Source: Myripristis murdjan (Eukaryota > Chordata > Actinopteri > Holocentriformes > Holocentridae). Taken from it: 64,000 bases of DNA. Shown piece by piece: positions 33,608 to 56,600 of this stretch. The notes below the pieces were generated by a model, which saw only the letters and a program-made list of their open reading frames with translations, did no database searches and was not told where the DNA came from. The stretch covers positions 21,564,987 to 21,628,986 of the forward strand of contig NC_043987.1 of assembly GCF_902150065.1 (NCBI RefSeq), written 5' to 3'. How positions within the stretch are numbered: the stretch's first letter is position 1; each line of letters starts with the position of its first letter. The position numbers and the translations under genes were made by a program.

Positions 33608-36600
33608 ATGTCTGGGATAGACTACAGCGTGTGGGACCACATTGAGGTCTCCGACGATGAAGACGACACACACCCAAACATCGACACACCCAGCCTTTTC
33701 AGATGGAGACACCAGGTAACTAAAGCATTTCCACACAGTGCATTTATATCAAGTTTAGTAGCACTTAACAAATTTGTTCAGAAAGCGTGGGTACACGTTA
33801 ACAGTGCTGGCTAATGGTACAGATAGCCAATTGTATAATGTTACATATTTTGAAAGGATGATACACTTATGTAAGTTATTATATATTAGTAAAACCAAAC
33901 TGTATTGCAGGTTAATTCAGCACAGTCACAGAGTAAGGAAAGCAATGCAACAACAAGCCACAAGACTGTGTGGTGCATGCACAGCAGCAGGTCTGCAAGC
34001 CTGGTGGTGATTTAGTGTCTAACGCTCTGATTTTTGTCATCCAGGCACGTGTGGAGCGAATGGAGGAATTTCAGAAAAAGGGAGATGAATTAGATAAGGG
34101 ACTTGCCGAATGCAAGCGCAAGCTGGCAGATGCACAGAAGAAAACAAAAGAACTAGCTAACTCGGCAACAGATGACGCCAAAGCGGAGCTGAGCAAGGCC
34201 CAGGCCGAGGAGAAGAAACTGAAAAAAGAGGAGCGAGAGTGGGAGAAGAAGATAGAGGAGCACCGGCGGGAAGAGAAGAAGATGCCTTGGAATGTGGACA
34301 CGCTCAGCAAGGAGGGCTTCAGCAAGGTGAAATATGTTTCACCTTGCCGAAGCCCTCACCATTCTCCTTTATCATTTGTTTTGCTGGGGAGGGTGGGGGG
34401 ATGATGCATCAAAATACACTGCAGGATCTGGCAGCATAATGTCATGTACCTCACTTCTTGGTTACTATGTGAAACCCCTCTCCAATTTGGTATTGGTGAA
34501 AAGAGGCACAAGCACAGTGTATGGTGCATTTAAGAAGTTTAAGTGAAAAAAGCTTGTCAAAAGTCCAGGTGATTATAGCAATTCCATTTTTTCCCCAGTA
34601 TCTACTTCCCTTGTGTAGTCAGAGGGTGAAGGACAGTTTCTCCACTGAGCGGTTAGAGTTGATTACATTGGTGAAGAGGGCGATGTGGTGGTTTCTTCTG
34701 AAGCCAGCATTTTGTAATTTTTTTTTTTTTTTTACTTGCAGCCATACAGACCTTCAAAAGATGTGTGCTGCTCTTACCAAGGGCTTTAGGAATATTTTCA
34801 AGATATGAGAGAGTGAACAAAAAAATGAGATTTCAGGTCCAGAATCTGAGACTAAATTGGGAGCAGAGCAACAACGTGCACAAGTTATTAACCATACTAA
34901 CCTCAGAACAGTCAACAGTCAAACAAGTTTTATCTATAAAAATTTCAATGAAGTAAGGTGTCCTTGGTGGATACTATTCATGCCAAAATTACTGGAGTTC
35001 CCCAACAGTAGGAAAAAAAAAAATCTCAAGTGATGCTTTGCAGATTACCTGCTTTTGCCTGTGAGCAACAACAAACTGCTTGTGTAGTCAGATATGAAAT
35101 TCTATCAGAGCTATAGATAGTTTTTGATGACAACTTTCTGTCCCCTTGTCTCTTCCACAGAGCATTGTGAATGTCAAACCAGATCCCTCTGAGGAGACTG
35201 AGGAGGAGAAAGAGCAAAAGCATAAAACCTTTGTGGACAAGTATGAGAAGGAGATTAAACATTTTGGTGAGAACCGTTTTATGAATCATTTTGTTGGTGC
35301 TACATTGTTTGCTACATCTCAGAGGCATTCTTGAAAACATAAGTTAAGAGTAGCGAAGGTCCCTCAGTGTTGCCTTTGCTGCAGGCATGCTGCGACGTTG
35401 GGATGACAGCCAGAAGTACCTTTCTGACAACCCTCATCTGGTTTGTGAGGAGACGGCAAACTACCTTGTCATCATGTGCATTGACCTTGAAGTTGAAGAG
35501 GTAAACAGTTGCATAGCAAATATTTATTTATCACTGTACTGATTATATGCAGATGAATAGTTTTTTTCTTGCCTTAATCTGCTATGACAGTACTGTTGAA
35601 TATCCATTACATTGCATGTTTTACATTATGTTTACATATACATGTTTTTATGTTTTTAATTAAAACAATGCTTCCTGTGCTTCTTCCATAGAAACACGCT
35701 TTGATGGAGCAAGTGGCTCATCAGACTATTGTAATGCAGTTCATTCTGGAGCTGGCAAAAAGCCTCAAGGTGGACCCACGCGGTTGCTTTCGTCAGTTCT
35801 TCACTAAGATTAAGGTGATTCTGGGTGCTTCAGTGGGACAACCTTGAATCACGCCACATGGTCAGAGATGGCACATAAACAGGCGTACACTCACACAACA
35901 GGCAGCAGATATTGTGTGTGTTCTTGTGTGTTTAAATCCCTGAACGATGTTGATTATTTATTAAACACAATTTAATAGTTGCTGAATAATCAGGTGATGT
36001 GTCTCTTGCAGACAGCAGACCAGCAGTACCAGGATGCTTTCAACGATGAGCTGGAGTCATTCAAGGAGAGGGTTCGCGGCAGGGCCAAGATCCGCATAGA
36101 AAAGGCCATGAAGGAGTATGAGGAGGAGGAGCGACAGAAGCGCTTGGGACCCGGAGGGCTTGATCCCGTTGACGTGTACGAGTCCCTACCAGCTGTAAGT
36201 GCTTGCTCTTCAGTGGCCCCAGTGTGATCACTTTAAGCTCTGCTGTCAATTTAAAATGGCTGAAGTCGGGTATGCTTTCAATTGCAGGAGATGCAGAAAT
36301 GCTTCGATGAGAAAGACATCCAAATGTTACAGGATGTTATCAGCAAAATGGACCCAACGGTAAGTTTAAAAACGGATATCTTGTTAAAGCCAAGGGTTTT
36401 AGGAAGACATGATTTTATTCGTAGCTGTTCGACAGTTTACCTCTCGCACACTGTAAATATGTTTTTTAAAAACCTATTGTGTGTCAGTTCAATAAATGTG
36501 GTTTGTTCTGCACTCTTTAGGAGGCAAAGGCTCACATGAAGAGATGCATAGACTCCGGACTCTGGGTCCCCAACTCGAAGGTAGACGACGGGGACGACAA

Positions 36601-36661
36601 AGAGGAAGATGCTACCTATGAGGAGGTGAAACACGAGATGGAAGAGAATAAGAAGGAATGA
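33608..36661 (+). CDS. cdc37: CDC37, HSP90 co-chaperone for kinases
   Basis: A cytosolic adaptor that loads client protein kinases onto HSP90. Exons: 33608-33715, 34045-34326, 35161-35266, 35385-35500, 35692-35814, 36012-36194, 36288-36359, 36521-36661, giving 376 residues (human 378). The N terminus [19 protein letters not shown] contains the CK2 phosphorylation Ser within VSDDED, which is needed for kinase binding. Residues about 37-125 form a Lys/Glu-rich coiled coil. The HSP90-binding middle domain (about 150-280) includes [14 protein letters not shown] and [16 protein letters not shown]. The C-terminal domain has [15 protein letters not shown] and [11 protein letters not shown]. The end ([12 protein letters not shown]) differs from the human tail. 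A poly(A) signal ATTAAA lies at 36765. All exons join without frame breaks. TYK2, a kinase, lies next door. Confidence 0.96.
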
Positions 36662-36764
36662 CCAACGCTGATTTCATGATATGACTGTTTTTACAAATGT
36701 ACGCACCCTCTGTATTGCTACATCCCTATGTGTATGCCTAGTTTGTTGCCAGAGTCTGGGAACA

Positions 36765-36770
36765 ATTAAA
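36765..36770 (+). terminator. ATTAAA poly(A) signal of cdc37
   Basis: A common variant hexamer 104 bp after the stop codon. Confidence 0.45.
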
Positions 36771-36962
36771 TGAATTTCAAAGATATTTAGCTCAGCGATT
36801 AGGAATTTGTCACAGCATTCGCCTAACTACGCAACAATGTTGGATCAGTATCACCTGCTTGGAAATGGAATTGCCTTTCGTGTTTCTTAACCTTTTAATT
36901 GTTTGGACATCAGTAAAGCTGTATTCTTACACTTATGCTTATTATTTTGTCTCTTTGTCTTT

Positions 36963-37005
<43 letters not shown>

Positions 37006-37921
37006 TGTACATACATGTCCTTGCTGGTTCTCTTGTCTACATCAGTATGTTAACTCATTTTTATGGTTATACGGTTGAGGGAAATAACGTTTGTATGACT
37101 TATAATAGCCATATAATTGATTTATTGGTATGTGCAAATTTGAAGGGAATTTTATGAGTTCTGGCATGTTTAGATGGCTACCTCCTGTTTTTTTAACTAG
37201 AGATCCACACACAAAATACATTTCTTAGGTTTTAAGTCATACCAAGGCATGGCAGTGAATCTCTGAGAATTCAACCAGCAGGTGTCCTCCTCGTGTAAAA
37301 TTACAGCACTGAAATATCAGCCCTTGCATGAAAAAAGTGGGGCTGCCACTATATATATATTTTTTTTTTAAATATACAGGCTATTTCCAGATTAACTTTG
37401 TTTGGTCCGAACAGTGAATTGTTGATAAATAAAACTGCGGCTGAGTTATGACTTCCAGCTAAAGAATCTCACTTGACAAACAGCAATAAACAAATATTTA
37501 GCCAGTGTTTCCAGGGGGGTGTTGCACAAGGCGAGAATTGGCAGATTAGTCAAATAACTGTAAGATTTCCTACAAAACACATTATCTCCTGAGTGCTGGA
37601 TCTCTAAACCGGATTAGTGATTTAACCTGGAGCAGCTCTGTTTACTTGAACTTGAGATATTTTTTCATTTACTGTGTGCAGATATCCTGCTAACTTAGTG
37701 GGCTTATCATGTTTGGTGATTTAGACCCCCTGAAATTGTGTTATTATCAGCAGGATATGTATATTTTCCAGTTACATGGCTGAGCCTCTAATCTTGTGGA
37801 ATATCCCCCAGAAAAGATTTTTTTTTTCTCTGTATCCCAAATAAGTCGAGTCAACTTAATACTACTTACAATGATGTACTGCCATAAATTTGACGTGGTG
37901 TCAGCCCAGATGAGTTGCTGT

Positions 37922-37922
<1 letters not shown>

Positions 37923-38008
<86 letters not shown>
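37923..38008 (+). repeat. (GT)n microsatellite, 86 bp
   Basis: An uninterrupted GT run. Apparent open frames through it on both strands are artefacts. Confidence 0.95.
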
Positions 38009-38010
<2 letters not shown>

Positions 38011-38774
38011 TGTCCTGCCCGGCCCCCCCGGAGCAGAGGGCGTGGCTCCGGGCTCGCTGGTTTCGAGAAGCCCTGTTGTCGTCACGCAGTTCTTCACGAG
38101 AATCCAGGAGACGGAGCGATGAGGGGGAAATACGCTCGGACGGCAATGAAAAGCGAATGACATTTCTGTTTCGCGTTTTAGGCTATTTATCACATCTGTA
38201 AAAAAAAAAAAAAAAAAATTTAAAGAAGAAGAAGAGAGATCGCCTTAAATGGTAAGATATCTGACGCTAACTCTCATATCGAAGTTTTGTAAATACATTA
38301 GGATCAGTGTCGACTTTATATTATGGCATCGGGCAGGCGACACTTGAGAATGACCCGTGTTTTAGGGGCCATTCCGTGACGCAGTGACAAGTGATAAACT
38401 GTAGGCGTATTGTAGCAATAATGCATCGCTGTTGCGTCGTAGCCTATTGCTCTTGTGTTTACTCACAATGTAAACAATAAACAGGCTTCAATCCGGAAGG
38501 CCTCTTGATCGAGTGATCCGATCGGCCATCGGCCATGACATGTTCTTAGTCATTTCCACTTCTTTCTTTTTTTTTTTTTTTAAGTATCGGTTCACCAGTG
38601 TATAGCTCATAAACTAATAAGAAAGAAGGAGGAGCGTAATAGGTTATTGAGTGGTGGGAATAAATAGGAGGCTTTAAGTTTACTCTCACGTGCGTGTCTG
38701 TGCAGGCCTGCATGTGTTGTTTCTTTCCAGGACAGTGATTTTTACACATCCGCATACTATGAGTGTATTACATA

Positions 38775-38778
<4 letters not shown>

Positions 38779-38852
<74 letters not shown>
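38779..38852 (+). repeat. (GT)n microsatellite just before the tyk2 start
   Basis: A pure 74-bp GT run ends 23 bp before the tyk2 ATG, with only GTCAGTGATCCAGTTTGTCC and CCAG between. Confidence 0.95.
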
Positions 38853-38853
<1 letters not shown>

Positions 38854-38875
38854 AGTGATCCAGTTTGTCCCCAGC

Positions 38876-49301
<10,426 letters not shown>

Positions 49302-49726
49302 GGACTGAATTGCAGGCCTGCTGAAATATAAGTCATCACCACTCATTCATGGAATCCGCGGACTTTTTTCTGGTTTTCTTTGGTGATTCTGGAGGAAAAT
49401 CTGTGGGATTCTGCGGAGTCTTTTTTTTTTTTTTTAAGGTTTTAGACAGTTATCCAGTACTATAATCAATGTGTTTGGAGCAAAAATAACAATTTTTAAC
49501 ATGCAAAATCCTATATTAAAATTGCAGAATGGGTGGGCAGGTGCTGGACGGACAGATAACCGCCCAAAATATGGACGGCTGGCACACGCACACACGCGAC
49601 ACCATTGTACACGGAGTTTAGCTTTGGGAGTTAGCTGTCAGCATGACAGAAACTAGATCACCGGTGACGACGGCACATATAAAATTATTACTGACTGTTA
49701 AGCAACTAGTAGGTAGTAGATGTTAC
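49302..49726. other. tyk2 3' UTR and flank
   Basis: Probably tyk2 3' UTR. Words such as ATCCGCGGAC near 49348 may belong to the hAT element that follows. No near AATAAA is visible. Confidence 0.4.
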
Positions 49727-49954
49727 TTACCCAAACCACTCTTCTTTCTGTTGTCGTGTCTTTGGGACTTTAGATGCTCCACAATGGTCTATTTTTCTCA
49801 GATAATCCACTGCGTGCTGACAAACTTTACAGTACAACACTCCCTCGCTCTCATAAAAATCATTGGCAAATTCATATGCCTTATCTCTGACAGTGATCCG
49901 TGTCGCTAAATGACGACGCCTCAGCTCTTCTGCTGTATATTTTATTTTCGACAT
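49727..49954 (-). mobile_element. CGGBP1-like BED-finger fragment from a hAT element
   Basis: The minus strand encodes about 75 residues with YEFANDFYESEGVLYCKVCQ followed by HAVDYLRKID, the same layout as the BED zinc finger of CGGBP1-like proteins (EFGGELHEDGGKLFCTSCNV). The downstream His pair of the finger is lost in this frame (DHCGASK in place of a DHL-KSK-H form), so it is likely decayed. It reads like the N terminus of a hAT-related transposase or a CGGBP1-type gene. No further exons are visible. Confidence 0.5.
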
Positions 49955-50064
49955 CTTTTAGTTGTTAAAACAAGTTGTTTTCTGTTCTTATGTTCCACCT
50001 CACAACATGACATCAGCCACAGACAAAGGGGGAGGGGTGGGATACGTTTAGGGACACTGTAACG

Positions 50065-50265
50065 CAGGGGTGTCAAACTCGTGCCATGGAGGGCCAAGAG
50101 GCTGCAGGTTTTCATTCCAACCAACAACTCCACCTGGTGATTTCACTGATCACCCTACCTCGAAACAGAGGCGGGACTAATCAGTGAAATCACCTGGTGG
50201 AGTTGTTGGTTGGAATGAAAACCTGCAGCCTCTTGGCCCTCCATGGCACGAGTTTGACACCCCTG
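50065..50265. mobile_element. Near-perfect palindromic hAT MITE, 201 bp
   Basis: The ends CAGGGGTGTCAAACTC and GAGTTTGACACCCCTG are perfect inverted repeats. The arms match for about 85 bp each around a short centre. It is flanked by perfect 8-bp duplications, CTGTAACG (50057-50064 and 50266-50273). The CAGGGGTGTC end and the 8-bp duplication identify hAT. The very low arm divergence suggests recent insertion. Confidence 0.88.
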
Positions 50266-50273
50266 CTGTAACG

Positions 50274-52599
50274 GGTGCTGCAACACTGTTGTGTTCATAT
50301 TCCGCGGAATTTCTGGTCATCACGTCGCCACTAGTGTAATCATTTACTACAGGATGGCCAGGGTCGTGTTTCCTGCTCTGCAGTGCCCCCTGCCTGCACT
50401 CCCATAGCTGTCTAGTAAAGGCTTCTTGTGGACGAAAGCACACTCCTATCCTCTTATTTTTGACATAGTACTGGAAATTGCCTGTGTATAGGCATTTGCA
50501 TCTTATATTTGAGGGTGGGGTTGGTGGGGGGGGGTGACATAATGCCTCCAACAGTCTTTAGCCATAGAGTGTGAACTGTTGTCTCTCAGAAATATTCACA
50601 GTTTGCATATATCACAGTAAGTATTAAGAATTGTGTATGTTTTGCAACATAACTCTTTCTTTTCATTTTAATTTTTGTAAATTTTTGAATGTATCTATAC
50701 TTTGCACTTGTTTATATATAAAGGGACAGAATCATCATCTAATAAACTGCTTTTCACACAACCGTTTCACGGCACACTGAAATGAGCATTATGTCTCCCT
50801 TCAAAATACAAAATATGGAGATTTCATACAGTCGTGTGCATGCGTCTAAAATTAGGTAATTTATATACATTTCTGATATAAGACAGGACCGGATCTGACA
50901 ACCATCCACTACATGTTTCATACAGTTTGAGTTATTTTTCATGAGTTAACTTTTCTGTCAGATGAACTCATTGATCTCAGTAGGCGGTGGAAGCAACATT
51001 CCCCAGCTTGTTTAAAACTGAATGTTGTTCCAGGGTTTTACTGCGACCCCCAGGAATGTGACAGAACTACGGGATCCGTGCTTCAAAGCATGGGGACAAG
51101 AGGGCCATGTAGTCACGTGTTGTTCCTCTGCAGGGTGTCCATGATTGCATTTCGTACAGGAAATTATTTCATTTATGAGCTGACTGATGTGTGTGCATTC
51201 TAAAATCTCAGTTGCGCAGAGTTTAACACATTCCTCTGCCCCCACGTGGCATGATGCTTCTGAAAAAAGACCCAGATTTACTTAACTTTTGACTGAAAGA
51301 CAAGTTGCAGATGAGGTTTGTGTATGTTTTGAGGGTGTAATACTTGTATGCACTGGAAACACTGGAGAAATACAAATCTTGAGGAGCAGTTCTGGATGTT
51401 CCTTAAGGCCTACGTTTCTGCAACAAGGCAAATTCTTCTCACAAACAGAGTCTGAGTAGGCTACACCTAAAATTTACAAGGTCAAATCTAGTTTCTCCAT
51501 TGTATGGAAGTAATATATTCAAAAACAGAAAAAGAGGGGGGTATCACTCTTGAGGATACAGATATGAGTAACCACCATCAGACCCGCTCTACACATCAGC
51601 TCTACAAATCAGCATTAAAGGCAATCACTTAAGATTCTCAGATTATGTCAGTTGATATGCCTAAATTTAAGTAATATTTGACAACCACAGTGTAACCTGC
51701 CACCTTACACTAACCTGCTATATTGGTTGACTTCAGCACAACCAAAACCAAAATAAAGATACAAGTAGACTCCCACAGCTAATTGATATGGTGGACATCT
51801 GTTCCTGTGCTATTGCAGGCCTACATCTTGTGATCAGCAAAAAACCTAAGCCTTTAAATGCACTAATAAATAACCTACTCCTCAACCTTGCCAATGTACA
51901 AATTTATTGTAGGCGGACCTTATCAAACACAACAAAGCGGGCCCCCACAAAAGCTTTAGAGACTACCACCACAATCACAGCCAGTGTATACAATAAGGGA
52001 CTTCTCATCCCCATAATTATAAAACTAATTTATATTTGTAAATTAACACAATACATCCTTATCCCAAAACTCTTAAAAGAGTTATTAAATAATGATTTGT
52101 ATCATCCTGTAACTCAAAACGTTTTGTTTTGATTTGCAATTTATGGTGGTGTTAACAGATCAGAGGTGTTTGTATGACTGCCATATGAAAACACTTGTCA
52201 CATTATTTCTCAAGTGTCTTATACCTGGAGTACATGACTACCATTAAGTTTGTTTTCACTTCTTCCAACGTGTGTGAGCTGTAAACAGACTAGTTGAGTA
52301 AAAATATATTTGTACATAGAATTGTGTTGGTTTTAATTGACAAAATTGGCCTAAATAAAAATATTTTCCCCCCTTTTTTTCTGAAAACAACTCATGTGCC
52401 TCAGGAGATTTAACTACACCAATAAACCACATGTCACACTTTTTGTCTTGTCATATTAAAAAAATAATATTTTTTGGTAACCCTTTATCATAATATCAGG
52501 ACTAGTAGGCCCAGTAGAATATCCTTTGGTAGTTCATACGATTATATGTAATGATTTTTGAAAAACCCCAGTATGAGTCATGTTTTCATTAACCTTAAT
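50274..52599. other. Non-coding spacer before raver1
   Basis: AATAAA at 50741-50746 could serve a long tyk2 transcript. An open frame at 51788-52132 has no family resemblance and odd composition. Nothing else is supported. Confidence 0.45.
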
Positions 52600-52859
52600 C
52601 AGAGGTTCCCAATTTCTCATGTCATGACCCCCAAATAAGACCGCAGACCACCTCACCATTTGATAAGCTGTCCAATGAAATCCCATCTGAAGCTGTTTTG
52701 TTTTAGTTATGAATAACAGTGGGGAAAGTAAAGTTTGGATCAAAACAGACGCTGCACTTGGCTGTAGTCTTGTGTGCGAAAATTAGTTGGTCTGGGGAGC
52801 CATCTGAAGCCCCTCATGGACCCTCCATAGAGGTTACTGGACCACTGTGGGAACCACTG
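52600..52859. mobile_element. Possible hAT MITE
   Basis: CAGAGGTTCCCAA on the left pairs imperfectly with TGTGGGAACCACTG on the right, ends typical of hAT elements (CAGTGGTTCCCAA). The 8-bp flanks do not match, so boundaries or age are uncertain. Confidence 0.45.
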
Positions 52860-52997
52860 ATCAGAGTTATTATAGTTTTGTATTGTGTTGTTTTGAGTTT
52901 AATTCTTGTTTTCAATTCAGTTAAGTTTGAGTTAGTCTCCAGAGTGGGTTTGCTTGTTTCAGTGTAGTTTTAGTTAAGTTTTTATTAGTTTCAGTAC

Positions 52998-53042
<45 letters not shown>

Positions 53043-53480
53043 TATTATTATTATTGGGGGGGAGTACTTGTTAGGGGCAAGATTTAAGAAGTTCAGAATA
53101 TGAGTCATAATACAAAACCAGCACTTTGTCAAGGCAGTTCTCAGTCATGTGGACGTCCCAGTCTCAATAAACATCAGTACCAGTGCCTGTTCATGCTTCT
53201 GGTGACAAATTTTACCAAATTCACAGACTAAAACTAAATACTTCTTAGGTCCATTTATATTTTAGTTTAGTTAGTTATATCGTTTCTGTTAATTTTCGTT
53301 TTTTCTAGAGTTTTCTGTTTCTATTCTTTTTTTGTTTTGTTTTTTGTTTTTTATTTCAGTTAATTAAACCGTTTTTAGTTTTAGTTAACTACACTAACCT
53401 TGCTGTTGATTTAGGTAACACCTGCAGCAGGTCATAGGCACTACTCCTGTATTGGACTTATTTGTCAGGGAAGCCCGTAA
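52860..53480. other. Spacer with (ATT)n tract
   Basis: An ATT/ATC trinucleotide tract runs from about 52999 to 53054 and T-rich DNA follows. No gene is supported. Confidence 0.5.
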
Positions 53481-53541
53481 GCCCCGCCCCCTGGTCCGGT
53501 TACGTCGCAGCCATGGAGAATGCGTGCCCCTCTCGTCCAAT
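53481..53541. promoter_or_regulatory. raver1 core promoter elements
   Basis: A GC box (GCCCCGCCCC, 53481-53490) and a CCAAT box (53537-53541) lie 90-150 bp upstream of the raver1 ATG, at the start of a CpG-rich stretch reaching about 53,960. No TATA box is obvious, as usual for a housekeeping CpG promoter. Confidence 0.5.
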
Positions 53542-53632
53542 GAGAAGCGGCGCTGGGCCCATGTGTGTATTGTTTAAACTGCTCAAATCGGACACTGTTT
53601 CCAGACCGACAAAACTTCCACCAAACTGAGTG

Positions 53633-56600
53633 ATGGCGGCCGCCGTGTCCGTTAGCGCAGCTGCCAGAGAAGAAAGCACAGAAACACCGCTCAATTTCGC
53701 CTCCCGTCCGTTTCATGAAAATTACGACCTCCCTGTGGACCACGTAAACTGGATGTCCGGAGACCGCGGGCATTCCCAACTCGAGCCCGGAGAAGACGAC
53801 GCATCCCCGGGGCACGAGTGTCAGCGGAGGACCGATGAGGAGTTGACATCATTGAGCCCCGAGGAGATTGAGGGTCGCTTGGACAGAACTCGCCGAGAGT
53901 TTTACAACCGTCGAAAAATCATAATAAAAAACCTACCATCCGATGTTAGCAATCAGGTATGACTGAAACGTTAAGATGGCAACTAACTAACTAAATAAAT
54001 GGGAGTGCGAACCGTCGGGTGAATGATTGATGGGATCCGTTTGGTTACCGTTAGCCTAGCTTCAGTATGCCTGCCATGCTACCTGTATGAGTTAGCTTGC
54101 TAGCCATTTAAAGCGTTAGCCACATTTTGTTGATGCGGTGTTTTCGTTAGTCCGCTGGGTGTCCTGAAACTAACACAGGGGCTAACTTTCAGCCATGTAA
54201 CACATCACACATGTGAACGTGGGTAATTTGGCGGAGTGCGTTTAACTTTCCTTGCTTTAGTTGACACAGCAGCTAACGTTATGGTAACAAACAGGTCGCC
54301 AGATGCCTGCCAATAATGGTCAGCCGTGGCCTGTATGACCTGCCAACTCCGGCCTTGTAGGTAACAGTTGGTACCAACATGCGTGGGTGACTTTGCTCAT
54401 TCAAGCTGTCACGCCAAATTTCCTAGTGATTTTACATGCTTTATCTCGGAGTTAACAAGCACCATTGACTCTTAACCAGTCTACTAAATAATTTTGTTGG
54501 CGTTTGGTGGTCCAGCAGCCTCAGATTTTCACATGATGCCACATTTTTTTGGAACGTGCTTGACTCGTGGGGAACGGTGGGCCTGCGGGCGGAACCATTG
54601 TTCACAGGGGGGAGTATTGGGAGTTCGAGATGTGAACGGGAGTTGCAATATAACAAAAGCTGGAAGGCGTGGAGACAAAACGCTTCAGAAAATGCTAGAC
54701 AGGATCGCTATTCGTTTGTGAACAGGCGAAAGCACTGCGGAACAATTTCTCCTACAACAATGAGTGTTTTATTTACCTCCCGCGCCCTCACAGGTGTTCT
54801 TGCGTTGCTGGTTCCCAAGTGGGCATGAATGAGTTAATGACATGATATCCAAAATCTAAATCTTGTCCCTTTAAAATAAATAAATAAATAAATGTTTATT
54901 CAGGATAGCCTGGTGAAACTGGCTGAATGCAATGTGGAATAATGAACTTGAATACTGGGATGTGGTTACATGGTCATCTTTTTTTTTTTTCTTTTTCAGG
55001 AGGTGCATGAACTGTTGGGTAACTACGACCTGAAGTACTGCTTTGTGGACAAATACAAGGGCACGGGTTGGTGTAACATCTTGTCTAATGAATCATGCAT
55101 TGTTTGTGCCTTGTTCCTCATCAGTGGGTAGACCAGGGTAATTCTAGCATCAATTGTTTTCATTCAGAATACTACTTAGTATTCCTTTAAACACTCTTTG
55201 TTCATAAATGTCACCCCATTCATTGAGCGCTGAGTTAAAATTCTTCACCATTTGCATTACCAGTACAGACAAGTTGTAATAATATTGGAAACTATTGGCC
55301 ATTCAGTGTGCCTAAGCTTAATTACTGGCCTGACTTTGGGGTAATTTGTGCAGGGAGGTACTGTAGCTGTGTGGAGGTGCAGGTGCAAACTATCACTGGG
55401 ATGGCTATATAATGTGCTGTTAGGAAGACAGAGTTTTCTCCAAAATGTGTAGTTAGTGGAAACAATTTGCCAGTGAAGACAATTTTCTAGCCAGACAACC
55501 AAACATTTCAGCAAGTACCTTTCTTTTAAGATTTGCACTTAGCGGAAGTAATGTTAGACTTAAGTTAGGATGTGTCTAAATTGATAAAAACATTACAAAA
55601 TACTAGAAAGTATGCCCTCAAATGATTTAAAACAGGGGAAATGGTGGATCAATTTATAAAATGGATGTGTTCATAATGGGACTAGCAATGGTGAAATTGA
55701 AAGTCTTAGCTATCTCAAATTGGCAGGTGGAACACTTAAGGCATTCTCCTGGTAAACATTAAAGAAAAGATTTTTCTGAATTGTTGCTAGAAAATCAGTG
55801 AACTCAACAGTTTAAGTAGTTTGCAGTGTTTTTGCAAGGCAAAGGCCTGAACTGCCCGATAAAGGTTTACAAACTGGATAGTAGGATGCTATATAAGTAT
55901 AAGAGTATAAGAGTTTCCAGTCTGATTGGGCATTGAAGACCATCTGGCCATCACAGGCCTTAAAGCTTTGTCAAACTGGATGGATAATAATTCACAACAT
56001 CTCCTTTCATTAGGCATATGTTCAGTGGTATTACAAGTTGTATAATGATGGCATAGTATTACATCAGAAAGTGCCTGACAATAATAATGGGTAAGAAAAT
56101 AGCACCAGCGAAATGCTAGTGACTCACCATTCAGAAGTACTCCTCTACTAAATCTGGTATAATGCAAGTGGCTGAATTTTAAGGTGTGCCACACCAGCTA
56201 ACATAGCCTTTGGACAAAAGTTTCTTGTCTGTGTCAATCAATTACAGGCAATAAGTGATGAGGTTTTTGCTTGACATGGAGTACAGCACATTGTAGGGTT
56301 CAGTATAGTCGTCTGTGCTGTTGCTGAAATCTGTCACATTGGTAGATGATTGTAAAAGTTGATTGTCAATAGCAGTTTATAAAAGTCCTACAGCTCTTGA
56401 TTAGTCTGTCCACAATGATGTTCCGTCAAATGAAATGCTTTTGATTCCTGTCTGCCACTATCACAACTAACCTAGTTTCGAGTTGGGAAGCACTGCAGTG
56501 ATATGAGAGCTGGTGTCTAATGACATCATATCACCAGCATTATCTTTTATCAGCACTGCTAGAGGAGAACCGTTATGTGTCACAACAGAGGCTTACTTTC

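Larger units (their letters stand above)
36771..38875. other. Spacer between cdc37 and tyk2
   Basis: Contains (GT)n(GA)n at about 36963-37005, a (GT)n tract at 37923-38008, a CpG-richer stretch at 38010-38150 that may be the tyk2 promoter or first untranslated exon, and a (GT)n tract at 38779-38852. No gene is supported. Confidence 0.5.

Noticed and set aside
37796-38201. Several overlapping long frames around 38 kb
   Set aside because: All are translations of the (GT)n microsatellite on both strands.
51788-52132. 114-codon open frame between tyk2 and raver1
   Set aside because: No recognisable domain, low-complexity Leu/Ile/Asn content, and no splice or promoter context.
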